Source: CAYFPX01 sp964501915 (GTDB lineage: Bacteria; Myxococcota_A; UBA796; CAJQPC01). Taken from it: a stretch of DNA of 29,251 nt. This document shows, piece after piece, positions 1-7,004 of the stretch. The position numbers were made by a program, and so were the translations under genes. Position 1 is the first letter of the stretch. The number at the start of each line of letters is the position of its first letter. Below the pieces are notes generated by a model. It did not search any database. It was not told the DNA's origin and was given only the letters and a program-made list of their open reading frames with translations. The stretch is taken from NCBI GenBank assembly GCA_964501915.1, contig CAZCVP010000088.1, positions 1 to 29,251 of the forward strand. The letters are read 5' to 3'.

Positions 1-2
1 CG

Positions 3-1145
3 CCGTGCACCCTCCTCCTTCATTTCGGACAGGACTTCCGGTCTGTAGCACTAGAAGGCCTGCCGCTGCCCTTCTCCGACCTGGAGCGCGCCGTGCTCCC
101 GGACCGCATCCCCCGCTACGAGGCCCGCATGCTCGACGAGCTCGGCGCGCTCGGGGGGGTCGTCTGGGTGGGTCGGGGGGCCCTGGGACCCAAGGACGGT
201 CGCATCGCCCTGTACCGTCGCGACCGCGCCCCTCGGCTCGTCGACGTGCCCGAGCCCCCCGAAGACCTCTCGGTGCTCGCCCACGCCACCCTGAGGCACC
301 TGGAGTCCCGCGGCGCCTGCTTCGTCTTCGAGCTGCAGCAGCTCCTGGGCGCCGACCCCGAGGAGCTGCGAGTGGCGCTGTGGGACCTCGTCTGGGCCGG
401 CCTGATCACCAACGACACCTTCGCCCCCCTGCGCCAGCTCTCGGCCCCCAAGCGACGCCGGGCCGGGCGCCTCGCCAAGGTCGCCGGGGGCCGCTGGTCC
501 GCCGTCAGCACGCTGGTCAGCGGTGCCTCCGACCCGACTCGACGGGCCCACGCCAAGGCCACCGCGCTCTTGGAGCGCTACGGCGTGGTGAGCCGCGAGG
601 CCGCCCAGCACGAGGATCTCGTCGGCGGCTTCTCCGGGCTCTACCCGGTCCTGCGGGCCATGGAGGAAGCGGGCAAGGCCCGCCGGGGCTGGTTCGTCGA
701 CGGTCTCGGCGGCGCCCAGTTCGCCCTGCCGGGGGCCATCGATCGGCTGCGCGGCGTGAGGGTCCCCTCCCCGACCACGCCGGGCCGGGTCCTGGCCGCC
801 GTGGACCCCGCGAACATCTGGGGAGCCCTGGTGCCCTGGCCGGAGGCAGCCGGTCCGCCCCGTCGGGTCGCAGGGGCCCAGGTGGTCCTGGTGGAGGGCG
901 CCCTCGTGCTGTGGGTGGCCCCGCGGGGCAGGCGCCTGCTCACCTTCGCTCCAGCCCGTGATCGGGACACCCTCGAGCGGGCCCTGGAGGCGCTGTCGCG
1001 GGCCGCCCTGCGGGGTCGTCGCCGGGTGCTGCGCATCGAGCGCGTCGACGGCGAGCCCGCCGCCTCCTGCTCCCTGGCCCCCGAGCTGGCCCGCCTGGGC
1101 TTCCGGGCGGACCACCGCGGCCTGGTGCTGGAGGCGCCGCTGTAG
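3..1145 (+). CDS. lhr: Lhr-family ATP-dependent helicase, C-terminal part (5' truncated by window)
   Basis: The reading frame is open from the first bases of the window, so this is the C-terminal ~380 residues of a longer protein. The helicase core itself lies outside the window. The visible part begins with the Lhr-type block around LPDRIPRYEARMLDELGA and WVGRGALG, which in long Lhr proteins follows the helicase and winged-helix core. It continues through a segment with RRGWFVDGLGGAQFALP and VDPANIWGALVPWP, also characteristic of the C-terminal extension of full-length (~1500 aa) Lhr. Long Lhr proteins are 3'-5' DNA/RNA helicases linked to DNA repair. The stop codon at 1143-1145 lies two bases from the stop of the convergent transporter gene. 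The assignment rests on conserved blocks, so the family is fairly sure; the exact cellular role is inferred from the family. Confidence 0.85.
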   Translation, partial: PCTLLLHFGQDFRSVALEGLPLPFSDLERAVLPDRIPRYEARMLDELGALGGVVWVGRGALGPKDGRIALYRRDRAPRLVDVPEPPEDLSVLAHATLRHLESRGACFVFELQQLLGADPEELRVALWDLVWAGLITNDTFAPLRQLSAPKRRRAGRLAKVAGGRWSAVSTLVSGASDPTRRAHAKATALLERYGVVSREAAQHEDLVGGFSGLYPVLRAMEEAGKARRGWFVDGLGGAQFALPGAIDRLRGVRVPSPTTPGRVLAAVDPANIWGALVPWPEAAGPPRRVAGAQVVLVEGALVLWVAPRGRRLLTFAPARDRDTLERALEALSRAALRGRRRVLRIERVDGEPAASCSLAPELARLGFRADHRGLVLEAPL

Positions 1146-1150
1146 CGCTA
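1143..1150. other. Shared palindrome containing both convergent stop codons
   Basis: The 8-bp perfect palindrome TAGCGCTA contains the TAG stop of the helicase gene on the plus strand (1143-1145) and the TAG stop of the transporter gene on the minus strand (1148-1150). Only two bases separate the two coding regions, so there is no room for a terminator between them. Confidence 0.8.
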
Positions 1151-2710
1151 CCTCTTCACGAGCGTCAGGATCCAGCGCCCGTACATCCAGATGCCGAAGG
1201 CGCTGAGGATCCCGACCACGCCCATGATGGTCCACACCATGTGCACGTCGTGGGTGCTGTAGAGCAGGTCCGTCAGCTCCCGGGCGCTCTGTCCGGTGAA
1301 GGCCACCAGCTCGTCGAAGGCCTCCCCCTGGGGGATCGCGTCGGCCGCAGCCTGGTCCAGGCCCCGCTCCACCAGCAGCTCCCGACTGAAGCGGTCCTTG
1401 CTGGCGAAGATGTCGTAGAGCATCGGGCCGAGCTTGCCCTCCAGGGTCCAGCCGATCGCCAGCGGGATCTGGGAGAAGCCCAGGTACATGGCCTTCTTGT
1501 CGTCCGGCGCGAAGTTGCCGATGAACTCGCTGAACTTCGGACTCGACAGCATCTCACCGAGGCTGAACACGGCGATGGCGGCCAGCGAGATCCAGCCCGC
1601 GGTGGCGAAGCCGCTCATGAAGAGCGCCACGGTGGCGAGGCAGGTCCCCACGACCATCGAAGTGGTCGCCCGCATCTTGCCGCTGACCCAGGCCCAGAAG
1701 AAGCAGGTGATCATGATGATGCCGGCGTTCAGGTTCACCATGCCCTCGGGGAGGATGCGCTGGCCGTCCTCGCTCATCACGACGAAGAACTTGATGATCT
1801 CGCTGTCGGTCCCGCCGGTGCCGAAGAGGCTGGCGACGATGTCGGTGGTGTCGACCCAGTCGTCGATGTGGGCCGGCAGCACGTCGAAGAGCGCGTTGAA
1901 CATGAACCAGAAGCCGCTGAAGATGCCCAGGTAGATCCAGACGTGGGGCTTGATCAGCTCCTGGATGCTCTCGGTGACCAGGCTCTTGCGCTCGGCCGTC
2001 CCGTCCTTGATGGCCTGCTCGCGGGCGAGCCGCTCCTCCTTGCCGACCTCCTTGTAGGTGAGCAGCAGCAGGAAGTTCAGGCAGATGATCGCGGCACAGG
2101 CGAAGAACACGTTCTGCCAGGCCATCTTGCGCATCAGCCCGGCGACCAGCGGGCCCATGAACCCGCCGATGTTGACGGTCTGGTAGAAGATGCCCCAGGC
2201 CATCGAGCTGTTCTCGCGGTTCGTGCACTTGACCAGGGTGCCCTGGATGCCCGGCTTGAAGATCGCGGTGCCGGTGGCGAGCAGGATGGCGCCGCCGAAG
2301 AAGCCCCAGTAGGTCGGGAAGAAGGCCATGGTGAGGTAGCCCATGATCTTCACGACGGTGGAGACGAAGATGGTCTCCTTGTAGCCGTAGCGGTCGCTCA
2401 GGCCGCCGGTGAAGACCGGCAGGATCGACTGCACCAGCGCCCAGGTCATCAGGATCGTGCCGAAGGCCGACATGGTGATGCCCAGGCCGCCCTTGCTGAC
2501 CGGGTCCTTGGCGTAGAGGGTCGCGACCGCCTTGACGCCGTAGTAGGCGAGGCGCTCGACCATCTCCATGCCGCCGACGATCCAGAACACGTAGGACAGG
2601 CTGGCGATGGCCGCGAACAGGCCGAGCTGCTCGACATCAGCCAGGCTCGAGGTCACGCTCGAGGAGGTCTGGGACGACTCCTGGCCCTGGGGGCGGGTCT
2701 CTTCCGACAT
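1148..2710 (-). CDS. POT/PTR2-like MFS oligopeptide transporter
   Basis: The 520-residue inner membrane protein has about 12 or more hydrophobic segments. Proton-coupled POT-family landmarks are visible: an E-x-x-E-R motif followed by LAYYG (E49, E52, R53), GGLSDRYGY after the second or third helix, GTAIFKPG, and FYQTVNIGGF, which fits the second PTR2 signature. GEMLSSPKFSEF matches the GE...SP region of the C-terminal half. POT proteins import di- and tripeptides or related solutes with protons. The protein is divergent: the usual KPN after the fifth helix reads KPG, and a hydrophilic insertion (around residues 280-325) separates two C-terminal helices. The start is supported by GGGAG six bases upstream of the ATG. 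It lies 24 bases downstream of the Nudix gene and is probably cotranscribed with it. The substrate cannot be read from sequence. Confidence 0.85.
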   Translation of the reverse strand: MSEETRPQGQESSQTSSSVTSSLADVEQLGLFAAIASLSYVFWIVGGMEMVERLAYYGVKAVATLYAKDPVSKGGLGITMSAFGTILMTWALVQSILPVFTGGLSDRYGYKETIFVSTVVKIMGYLTMAFFPTYWGFFGGAILLATGTAIFKPGIQGTLVKCTNRENSSMAWGIFYQTVNIGGFMGPLVAGLMRKMAWQNVFFACAAIICLNFLLLLTYKEVGKEERLAREQAIKDGTAERKSLVTESIQELIKPHVWIYLGIFSGFWFMFNALFDVLPAHIDDWVDTTDIVASLFGTGGTDSEIIKFFVVMSEDGQRILPEGMVNLNAGIIMITCFFWAWVSGKMRATTSMVVGTCLATVALFMSGFATAGWISLAAIAVFSLGEMLSSPKFSEFIGNFAPDDKKAMYLGFSQIPLAIGWTLEGKLGPMLYDIFASKDRFSRELLVERGLDQAAADAIPQGEAFDELVAFTGQSARELTDLLYSTHDVHMVWTIMGVVGILSAFGIWMYGRWILTLVKR

Positions 2711-2734
2711 GAGGTCTCCCGGGAGTCGGGCCCT

Positions 2735-3256
2735 CTATCCCCCCACTGCCCCCGGTGGAGGCTCCACTTCGAGCACGTGGTCCACCATCCCGTCGCCGTC
2801 GAAGATCCATCGACCGTCGAAGCGCCGCCCGGCCAGCAGGTGGGGCACCCAGTAGCGATCGTCCTCCCACATCTCGTCGTAGGGGATGCGGTCGATGGGC
2901 GTCCAGAGCGGCACGGCCTCGTCGGTCTCCTGGGCTTCGCCCACACAGTCGCTGGCCCGGAAGACGTGCACGTGGAGCTTGTAGTCGTCGACGAATTGGA
3001 AGCGGTGCTGCCCGAGCCACTCCACGCCGGTCGGGGTGACACACAGCTCCTCGATCACCTCCCGGATCGCGCCCTCCTCCGTGGTCTCGCCGGCCTCGAC
3101 GCGGCCTCCCGGACCGTTGACCTTGCCCGCTCCCAGCCCGCGCTTCTTGCGGATCAACAACACCTGGCCCGACCGGACGACGAAGAGCAGGGTGGCGAGG
3201 TCGTCGGCCTTCCAGGTCGACCAGTCGATGTCGGCGATGGCGCGAGGCACGGTCAC
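2735..3256 (-). CDS. Nudix hydrolase, MTH1/MutT-like
   Basis: About 173 residues from a GTG start. The Nudix box is seen at residues 51-73 from this start: G-x5-E-x7-R-E-V-x-E-E-x-C-V, with the metal-binding REVIEE core intact. The flanking GLGAGKVNGPGG is very like the MTH1-type oxidised purine nucleoside triphosphatases, so hydrolysis of 8-oxo-dGTP or a related damaged nucleotide is the best guess. The usual glycine near the end of the box is a cysteine. The frame stays open upstream to 3355, but that would overlap the divergent lipoprotein gene and adds no conserved sequence. I therefore prefer GTG at 3256 or 3250; neither has a clear ribosome binding site. The gene is followed after 24 bases by the POT-like transporter. 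Cytoplasmic. Confidence 0.85.
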   Translation of the reverse strand: MTVPRAIADIDWSTWKADDLATLLFVVRSGQVLLIRKKRGLGAGKVNGPGGRVEAGETTEEGAIREVIEELCVTPTGVEWLGQHRFQFVDDYKLHVHVFRASDCVGEAQETDEAVPLWTPIDRIPYDEMWEDDRYWVPHLLAGRRFDGRWIFDGDGMVDHVLEVEPPPGAVGG

Positions 3257-3320
3257 CGGAGCCCGATAGCCGGTTCGCTGCCCGGCTGGCGTTAGGGAGC
3301 CCTCCACCCCGGGGTGCACC

Positions 3321-4280
3321 ATGCTCCTGCTCCTCACGCTGCTCGCCTGCGACACGGGCCCCGACTACGGGATCTTCAACACGATCATCCGGGGCCACCG
3401 CAAGACCCTCGAGCTGCGGCCCTGTGAGGTCAAGGTCGTGCGCGAGCTCGCCAGCGCCCTGTCCGACGCCGGGGACAAGCCGGCGGCGCTGGAGACCTAC
3501 CGCACCTACGAGGCGGCCTGCGACGCCGACGCCACCGTCGTCACCGCCCACCTGGCCCTGGCCCGCAAGCAGGAGCTCGGCGAGGAGGCCCTCGGCCTGG
3601 CCCGCATGCTCCTGGAGCTGGCCCCGGACAACAAGGTCTACCTGCGCCAGCTCACAGACCTCTTGCTCGAGCACGGCCGGCCGGCCGAAGCGGTGCCCGT
3701 CCTGCGGCGCCAGTACCTCTCCAGCCCCAAGGACCACGACGCGCTCCAGCGCCTCGCCGAAGCCGAGGAGGCCGCCGGCAGCACCTGCGACGCGATGGTG
3801 AGCTGGGGCATCCTGTGGTGGGTCTCCTCGGATCGCCGGGGCAAGGCCGCCCAGGGTGTGGCCCGGGCCGAGGAGACCGGCACCTGCCCCGGCGTCGCCC
3901 TCGCAGGCCCGGGGACCGTGAAGCAGCACGCCAAGAACGGCTACTGGCGCTTCCAGACCTGGCTGGCCGGTCACGAGAGCTGGCTGGGCCTCGACACCGG
4001 CGCCCCGATCACCTACGTGACCCCCGAGGCCTTCGCCGGCGTCGAGGGGGCGACGGTCATCGACACCGACGTGACCATGAAGGCCGGGACCGGGCGCCTG
4101 GTGGGCGATCTCTACCGGGTGCCGGAGATCAAGGTCGGGACCGTGGTGCTGGAGCACACCCGCGTGCTGGTCGCGCCGCGCATCGTCGGCGACATCGACG
4201 GCTTCCTGGGCCTGGACGTGGGCTCGCGGATGCGCATGCGCGAGAAGTCCAAGAGCCACTGGACGCTCACTCCGCCGTAG
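3321..4280 (+). CDS. Lipoprotein with helical repeats and retropepsin-like aspartic protease domain
   Basis: The 319-residue protein begins MLLLLTLLACD, a very short lipoprotein signal with lipobox L-L-A-C (Cys10). Residues ~36-190 form helix-turn-helix repeats of TPR type (for example around ALSDAGDKPAALETYRTYE and LLLEHGRPAEAVPVLRRQ). Residues ~205-319 look like a single-domain retropepsin-like aspartic protease: LGLDTGAPITYV supplies the catalytic D-T-G-A motif (D225), and GFLGLDVG near residue 294 matches the second hydrophobic-Gly motif of such folds. Active retropepsins are dimers, so one DTG per chain is expected. The likely location is the periplasmic face of a membrane. Its last 14 bases overlap the end of the convergent deacylase gene. 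The protease assignment is from motif only; substrate and activity are unknown. Confidence 0.75.
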   Translation: MLLLLTLLACDTGPDYGIFNTIIRGHRKTLELRPCEVKVVRELASALSDAGDKPAALETYRTYEAACDADATVVTAHLALARKQELGEEALGLARMLLELAPDNKVYLRQLTDLLLEHGRPAEAVPVLRRQYLSSPKDHDALQRLAEAEEAAGSTCDAMVSWGILWWVSSDRRGKAAQGVARAEETGTCPGVALAGPGTVKQHAKNGYWRFQTWLAGHESWLGLDTGAPITYVTPEAFAGVEGATVIDTDVTMKAGTGRLVGDLYRVPEIKVGTVVLEHTRVLVAPRIVGDIDGFLGLDVGSRMRMREKSKSHWTLTPP

Positions 4281-4749
4281 TCAGCCGCGCGATCTCCGGC
4301 GACGCAACGCGGACCCAGTCCTCGGTCTCCAGCACCAGGGAGTCGGTCCAGGTGCCTGCGGTGAAGGCCACCCGCTCGCCGGCGAGCACGCCCTCGTCGG
4401 CGACCAGGCGCAGGGGCAGGACCGGGCGGCCGAGGGGTGGCACCTGGCCCGGGCGCAGCCCGAGGGCCTCCAGCTCCTCGCGACGGGCGAAGCGGAGCTT
4501 CTGGGAGCGCAGGCTCCGGCGCACCATCCGGTTGTCCATCGCCTGGTCTGCCCGCAGGGCCACCACGGTCAGCTCGCCGCGGATCTTCATCACCAGCGCC
4601 TTCACGCCGCACCGGATCGGCAGGCCCCGCGCCGCGGCCAGGGCCTCGGTGCTGCTCGCCTCGGCGTGCCGGAGGTGCTCGAAGGGCACCGCCTCCTGCC
4701 TCAGGAGCGCCAGCACGGCGGCGAGGATCTCGGGGTTCGACGCGCCCAT
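4267..4749 (-). CDS. YbaK/ProX-type aminoacyl-tRNA deacylase family protein
   Basis: The 160-residue cytoplasmic protein matches the YbaK/EbsC/prolyl-tRNA-synthetase editing-domain family. Visible landmarks are the N-terminal helix with LRHAEASSTEALAAARG, the GVKALVMKIRGE strand with the conserved central lysine, ALRADQAMDNRMVRRSL, and the LGLRPGQVPPLG turn. Members hydrolyse mischarged aminoacyl-tRNAs in trans; which tRNA is edited here cannot be told. The ATG start has no strong ribosome binding site. The gene overlaps the 3' end of the convergent lipoprotein gene by 14 bases and is divergent from the amidotransferase-like gene, with only 46 bases between the two start codons, which must hold both promoters or share one. 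Confidence 0.8.
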   Translation of the reverse strand: MGASNPEILAAVLALLRQEAVPFEHLRHAEASSTEALAAARGLPIRCGVKALVMKIRGELTVVALRADQAMDNRMVRRSLRSQKLRFARREELEALGLRPGQVPPLGRPVLPLRLVADEGVLAGERVAFTAGTWTDSLVLETEDWVRVASPEIARLTTAE

Positions 4750-4795
4750 GTCGCGGGCCTAACCGGGAGTCGGGCGGTCGCAGTAGAGTCGGGCC

Positions 4796-5530
4796 GTGCC
4801 CCCCCGCCTCCTGCTGCTGCAGATCCGCGACCACGGCGCCGTGCGCACGGAAGAGGTGGAGAGCTTCGCCCGGCACGCCCGGGTCGGACGCGACCGGATC
4901 GACGTGCACAACGTCTTCGACACCCCCCGCTTCGGCTCCGAGATCGTGCGGGGCTACGACGCCCTGCTGGTGGGTGGCGCCAGCGAAGCCTCGGTGATGG
5001 AGCCCGACCGCTACCCCTTCGTGGAGCCGATCATCGAGGTCCTGCTGGACTGCATCGACCTCCGCCTGCCGGTCTTCGCCTCCTGCTTCGGCTTCCAGGC
5101 CGCCGTCGCCGGCCTGGGGGGTCAGCTCGTCCGAGACGACGAGGACTACGAGATGGGCACCCTGCCCCTCCGCCTGACCCCGGCTGCCCGCAGCGATCCC
5201 CTGTTCCGAGACATCTCCGACCCCTTCGTGGCCGTGACCTGCCACAAGGAACGCACCACGACCTGCCCCGCCGGCGCGATCGCCCTGGTCGAGACCGACG
5301 TCTGCCTCCAGGCCTTCCGGGTCGAAGGGGCTCCTTTCTGGGCGTTCCAGTTCCACCCGGAGCTGGATCGCCAGCGCTTCATCGATCGCCTCGGCATCTT
5401 CCGCAGCGGCTACACGGACAACGACGACCACTACGAGCGGATCACCGCCGGCTTCCGGGAGACGCCCGAGTCCAACGCGCTCGTCCACCACTTCATGGAG
5501 CGGGTGGTGGGGTGGCGTACCGCTCCATGA
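4796..5530 (+). CDS. Class I glutamine amidotransferase-like protein (GMP synthase GATase type)
   Basis: The 244-residue protein has the class I glutamine amidotransferase triad: nucleophile C97 in PVFASCFGFQAA, H187 and E189 in QFHPE. The N-terminal part (LLLLQIRDHGAVRTEE, then YDALLVGGASEA) fits the family fold. It is a stand-alone domain with no synthetase partner beside it, like the YfeJ/GuaA-like free-standing proteins. It could act as a gamma-glutamyl hydrolase or amidase, and the real substrate is unknown. The start is a GTG giving MPPRLLLLQI; no better start exists nearby. Its 3' end overlaps the convergent phosphoesterase gene by 38 bases. A C-terminal ~45-residue extension after the HPE motif includes an acidic DNDDHYE patch. 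Confidence 0.85.
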   Translation: MPPRLLLLQIRDHGAVRTEEVESFARHARVGRDRIDVHNVFDTPRFGSEIVRGYDALLVGGASEASVMEPDRYPFVEPIIEVLLDCIDLRLPVFASCFGFQAAVAGLGGQLVRDDEDYEMGTLPLRLTPAARSDPLFRDISDPFVAVTCHKERTTTCPAGAIALVETDVCLQAFRVEGAPFWAFQFHPELDRQRFIDRLGIFRSGYTDNDDHYERITAGFRETPESNALVHHFMERVVGWRTAP

Positions 5531-6239
5531 GCGCGGGCATCAGGGGGTTGGCGCTGCCGAGGGCCGCCCGACGCAGCGCTTCGAAGTCCAGGGGCAGCCG
5601 CCGAAGCTCCACGTGCAGCGCACCGCGCTCCTGGACGACGACCGCATAGTCGGCGTGGGGCAGCACCGTCGGAGGGCCGCCGTGGGCGTAGGTCTCGAAG
5701 GGCAGCCCCACGCTGCCCGGATTCACCAGCCACTGGCGACCGTGCTGGCGCAGGAGCTGGAGGTGGGTGTGGCCGCCGGCGAGCACGTCCGCGGTGAGGC
5801 CCCGGAAGTGCTCGTCCAGGACCTCGGCCGGGGTCGTCGCCAGCAGGTCCTCGGTGTGGGAGCCTGGCGTGCCATGGAAGCACGCCAGGCGCCGACCGGC
5901 GCCGAGGTCGACCTCGTGGCCGGGCACGAAGGTCTCCAGGAAGGCCTGCTCCTCGGCCGTGAGCTGCTCGGCACACCAGGCGACCGAGGCGACCACCTCC
6001 GGGGCTTCGGTGTAGTCGTGGACCAGCTCCGGATCGAGCAGGAAGGCGTCGTGGTTGCCCTGGATGCAGACACACCCGAGGTCCTCGAGGGCTGCGAGCA
6101 CGCCGTGAGGGTCCGGACCCAGCGTGGCGACGTCTCCGAGGCACACGACCTGGTCCACCGGATCCCGACAGAGATCCTCCAGGACGGCCGCCAGGGCGAC
6201 CACGTTGCCGTGGAGGTCGGAGATCAGGGCGACGCGCAT
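5493..6239 (-). CDS. Calcineurin-like metallophosphoesterase (YfcE/MJ0936 type)
   Basis: The 248-residue protein carries the complete two-metal phosphoesterase set: D8-x-H10 in LISDLHGN, G-D36 in LGDV, G-N62-H63-D64, H122 in FHGTPG, and G-H157-T-H159. This is the short YfcE-like subfamily of phosphodiesterases acting on small phosphodiesters or cyclic nucleotides; the natural substrate is not readable. The frame is open far upstream, but the real start is the ATG at 6239. There the protein begins MRVALISDLHGN, and GGAGG stands six bases upstream. It is divergent from the small membrane protein gene (98-base gap) and overlaps the amidotransferase-like gene by 38 bases at the 3' end. Confidence 0.9.
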   Translation of the reverse strand: MRVALISDLHGNVVALAAVLEDLCRDPVDQVVCLGDVATLGPDPHGVLAALEDLGCVCIQGNHDAFLLDPELVHDYTEAPEVVASVAWCAEQLTAEEQAFLETFVPGHEVDLGAGRRLACFHGTPGSHTEDLLATTPAEVLDEHFRGLTADVLAGGHTHLQLLRQHGRQWLVNPGSVGLPFETYAHGGPPTVLPHADYAVVVQERGALHVELRRLPLDFEALRRAALGSANPLMPALMERYATPPPAP

Positions 6240-6337
6240 CCGAGATCCTCCAGGCGAAGTGTCCGTGGATCTGAAGGTATCTCCGTCGCCGCGACACACC
6301 AGGATCGCGCGCTGCCTCCACCCCGTCCTCCCGCCTG

Positions 6338-6898
6338 TTGCCGGCCTCTCCACCCGATCGCGACCCGTCGCCGCTGCTCTTCTCCGGGGCGGCCTGCGCC
6401 GCCGCAGGTCTCGGCATGGTGCTCGCAGCCCCGGAGGCGCTGATCGGCTGGTCGGCCATCGCCCTGGGCAGCGCACCGGTCCTCTGGCAGCGCCTCCGCC
6501 ACCGCCATCCCCACTGGCGGGTGCGGCCCCCACCGGAGTCCCGCTACCGCATCGACTGGGACCACGCGGGCGTGTGCACCCGCCACCCGGAGCGGGAGGA
6601 CGAGTCGGTCCTGTGGAAGGACGTCGTGCGGGTGTCGCTCATCGCCGCCCAGCGCTCGCCCAGGCGGCCCACCCACTTCATCCTGCTCCAGGACCGCGCC
6701 GGACTGGGCGCGACCTTCCCGATCGGGGCGCCCGGCACCGAGGAGCTGCTGGCCCACCTGGTCTCGATCCCAGGCTTCCACCGGGAGCGGTACGAGCAGG
6801 GCCTGACGGCGACCTTCGAAGAGGTCCATAGCTGCTGGGTGGGCGACGGGGTCCCGGCGTGGGGCGCCGGGCCGCTCGGCGAGGTCCCCCCTCGATAG
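6338..6898 (+). CDS. Two-TM membrane protein with PH-like C-terminal domain, unknown function
   Basis: I do not recognise a named family. The 186-residue product (TTG start; a later ATG at 6416 is possible) has two hydrophobic segments near residues 12-30 and 34-52. A soluble region of beta-strand character follows (YRIDWDHAGVCTRH, ESVLWKDVVRVSLI, THFILLQD, LGATFPIG), a pattern like the bacterial PH-type domains found in small membrane proteins. It ends with a helix and a Pro/Gly-rich tail. It precedes the large kinase gene on the same strand by 106 bases and could be cotranscribed. Both the start and the function are uncertain; the coding call rests on codon-position GC and a coherent membrane-plus-domain layout. 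Confidence 0.6.
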   Translation: MPASPPDRDPSPLLFSGAACAAAGLGMVLAAPEALIGWSAIALGSAPVLWQRLRHRHPHWRVRPPPESRYRIDWDHAGVCTRHPEREDESVLWKDVVRVSLIAAQRSPRRPTHFILLQDRAGLGATFPIGAPGTEELLAHLVSIPGFHRERYEQGLTATFEEVHSCWVGDGVPAWGAGPLGEVPPR

Positions 6899-7004
6899 CT
6901 GGAGCCGATGCCCGAGGGCGACACCCTCTCAGCCCGCATCCGGGTAGACTGCCCCCGCCGTCTCCGGTCCCCGGCACGGCACAGGTGCCTCTCCTGGAGA
7001 CCCG

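Noticed and set aside
3257..3355. Longer Nudix protein starting at 3355
   Set aside because: It would overlap the signal-peptide codons of the divergent lipoprotein and adds a low-complexity N-terminus that Nudix proteins do not have.
6908..6928. Start MPEGDTL, resembling the N-terminus of Nei/Fpg DNA glycosylases
   Set aside because: The match ends after seven residues, the continuation has no glycosylase sequence, and the frame runs as a shadow of the kinase gene.
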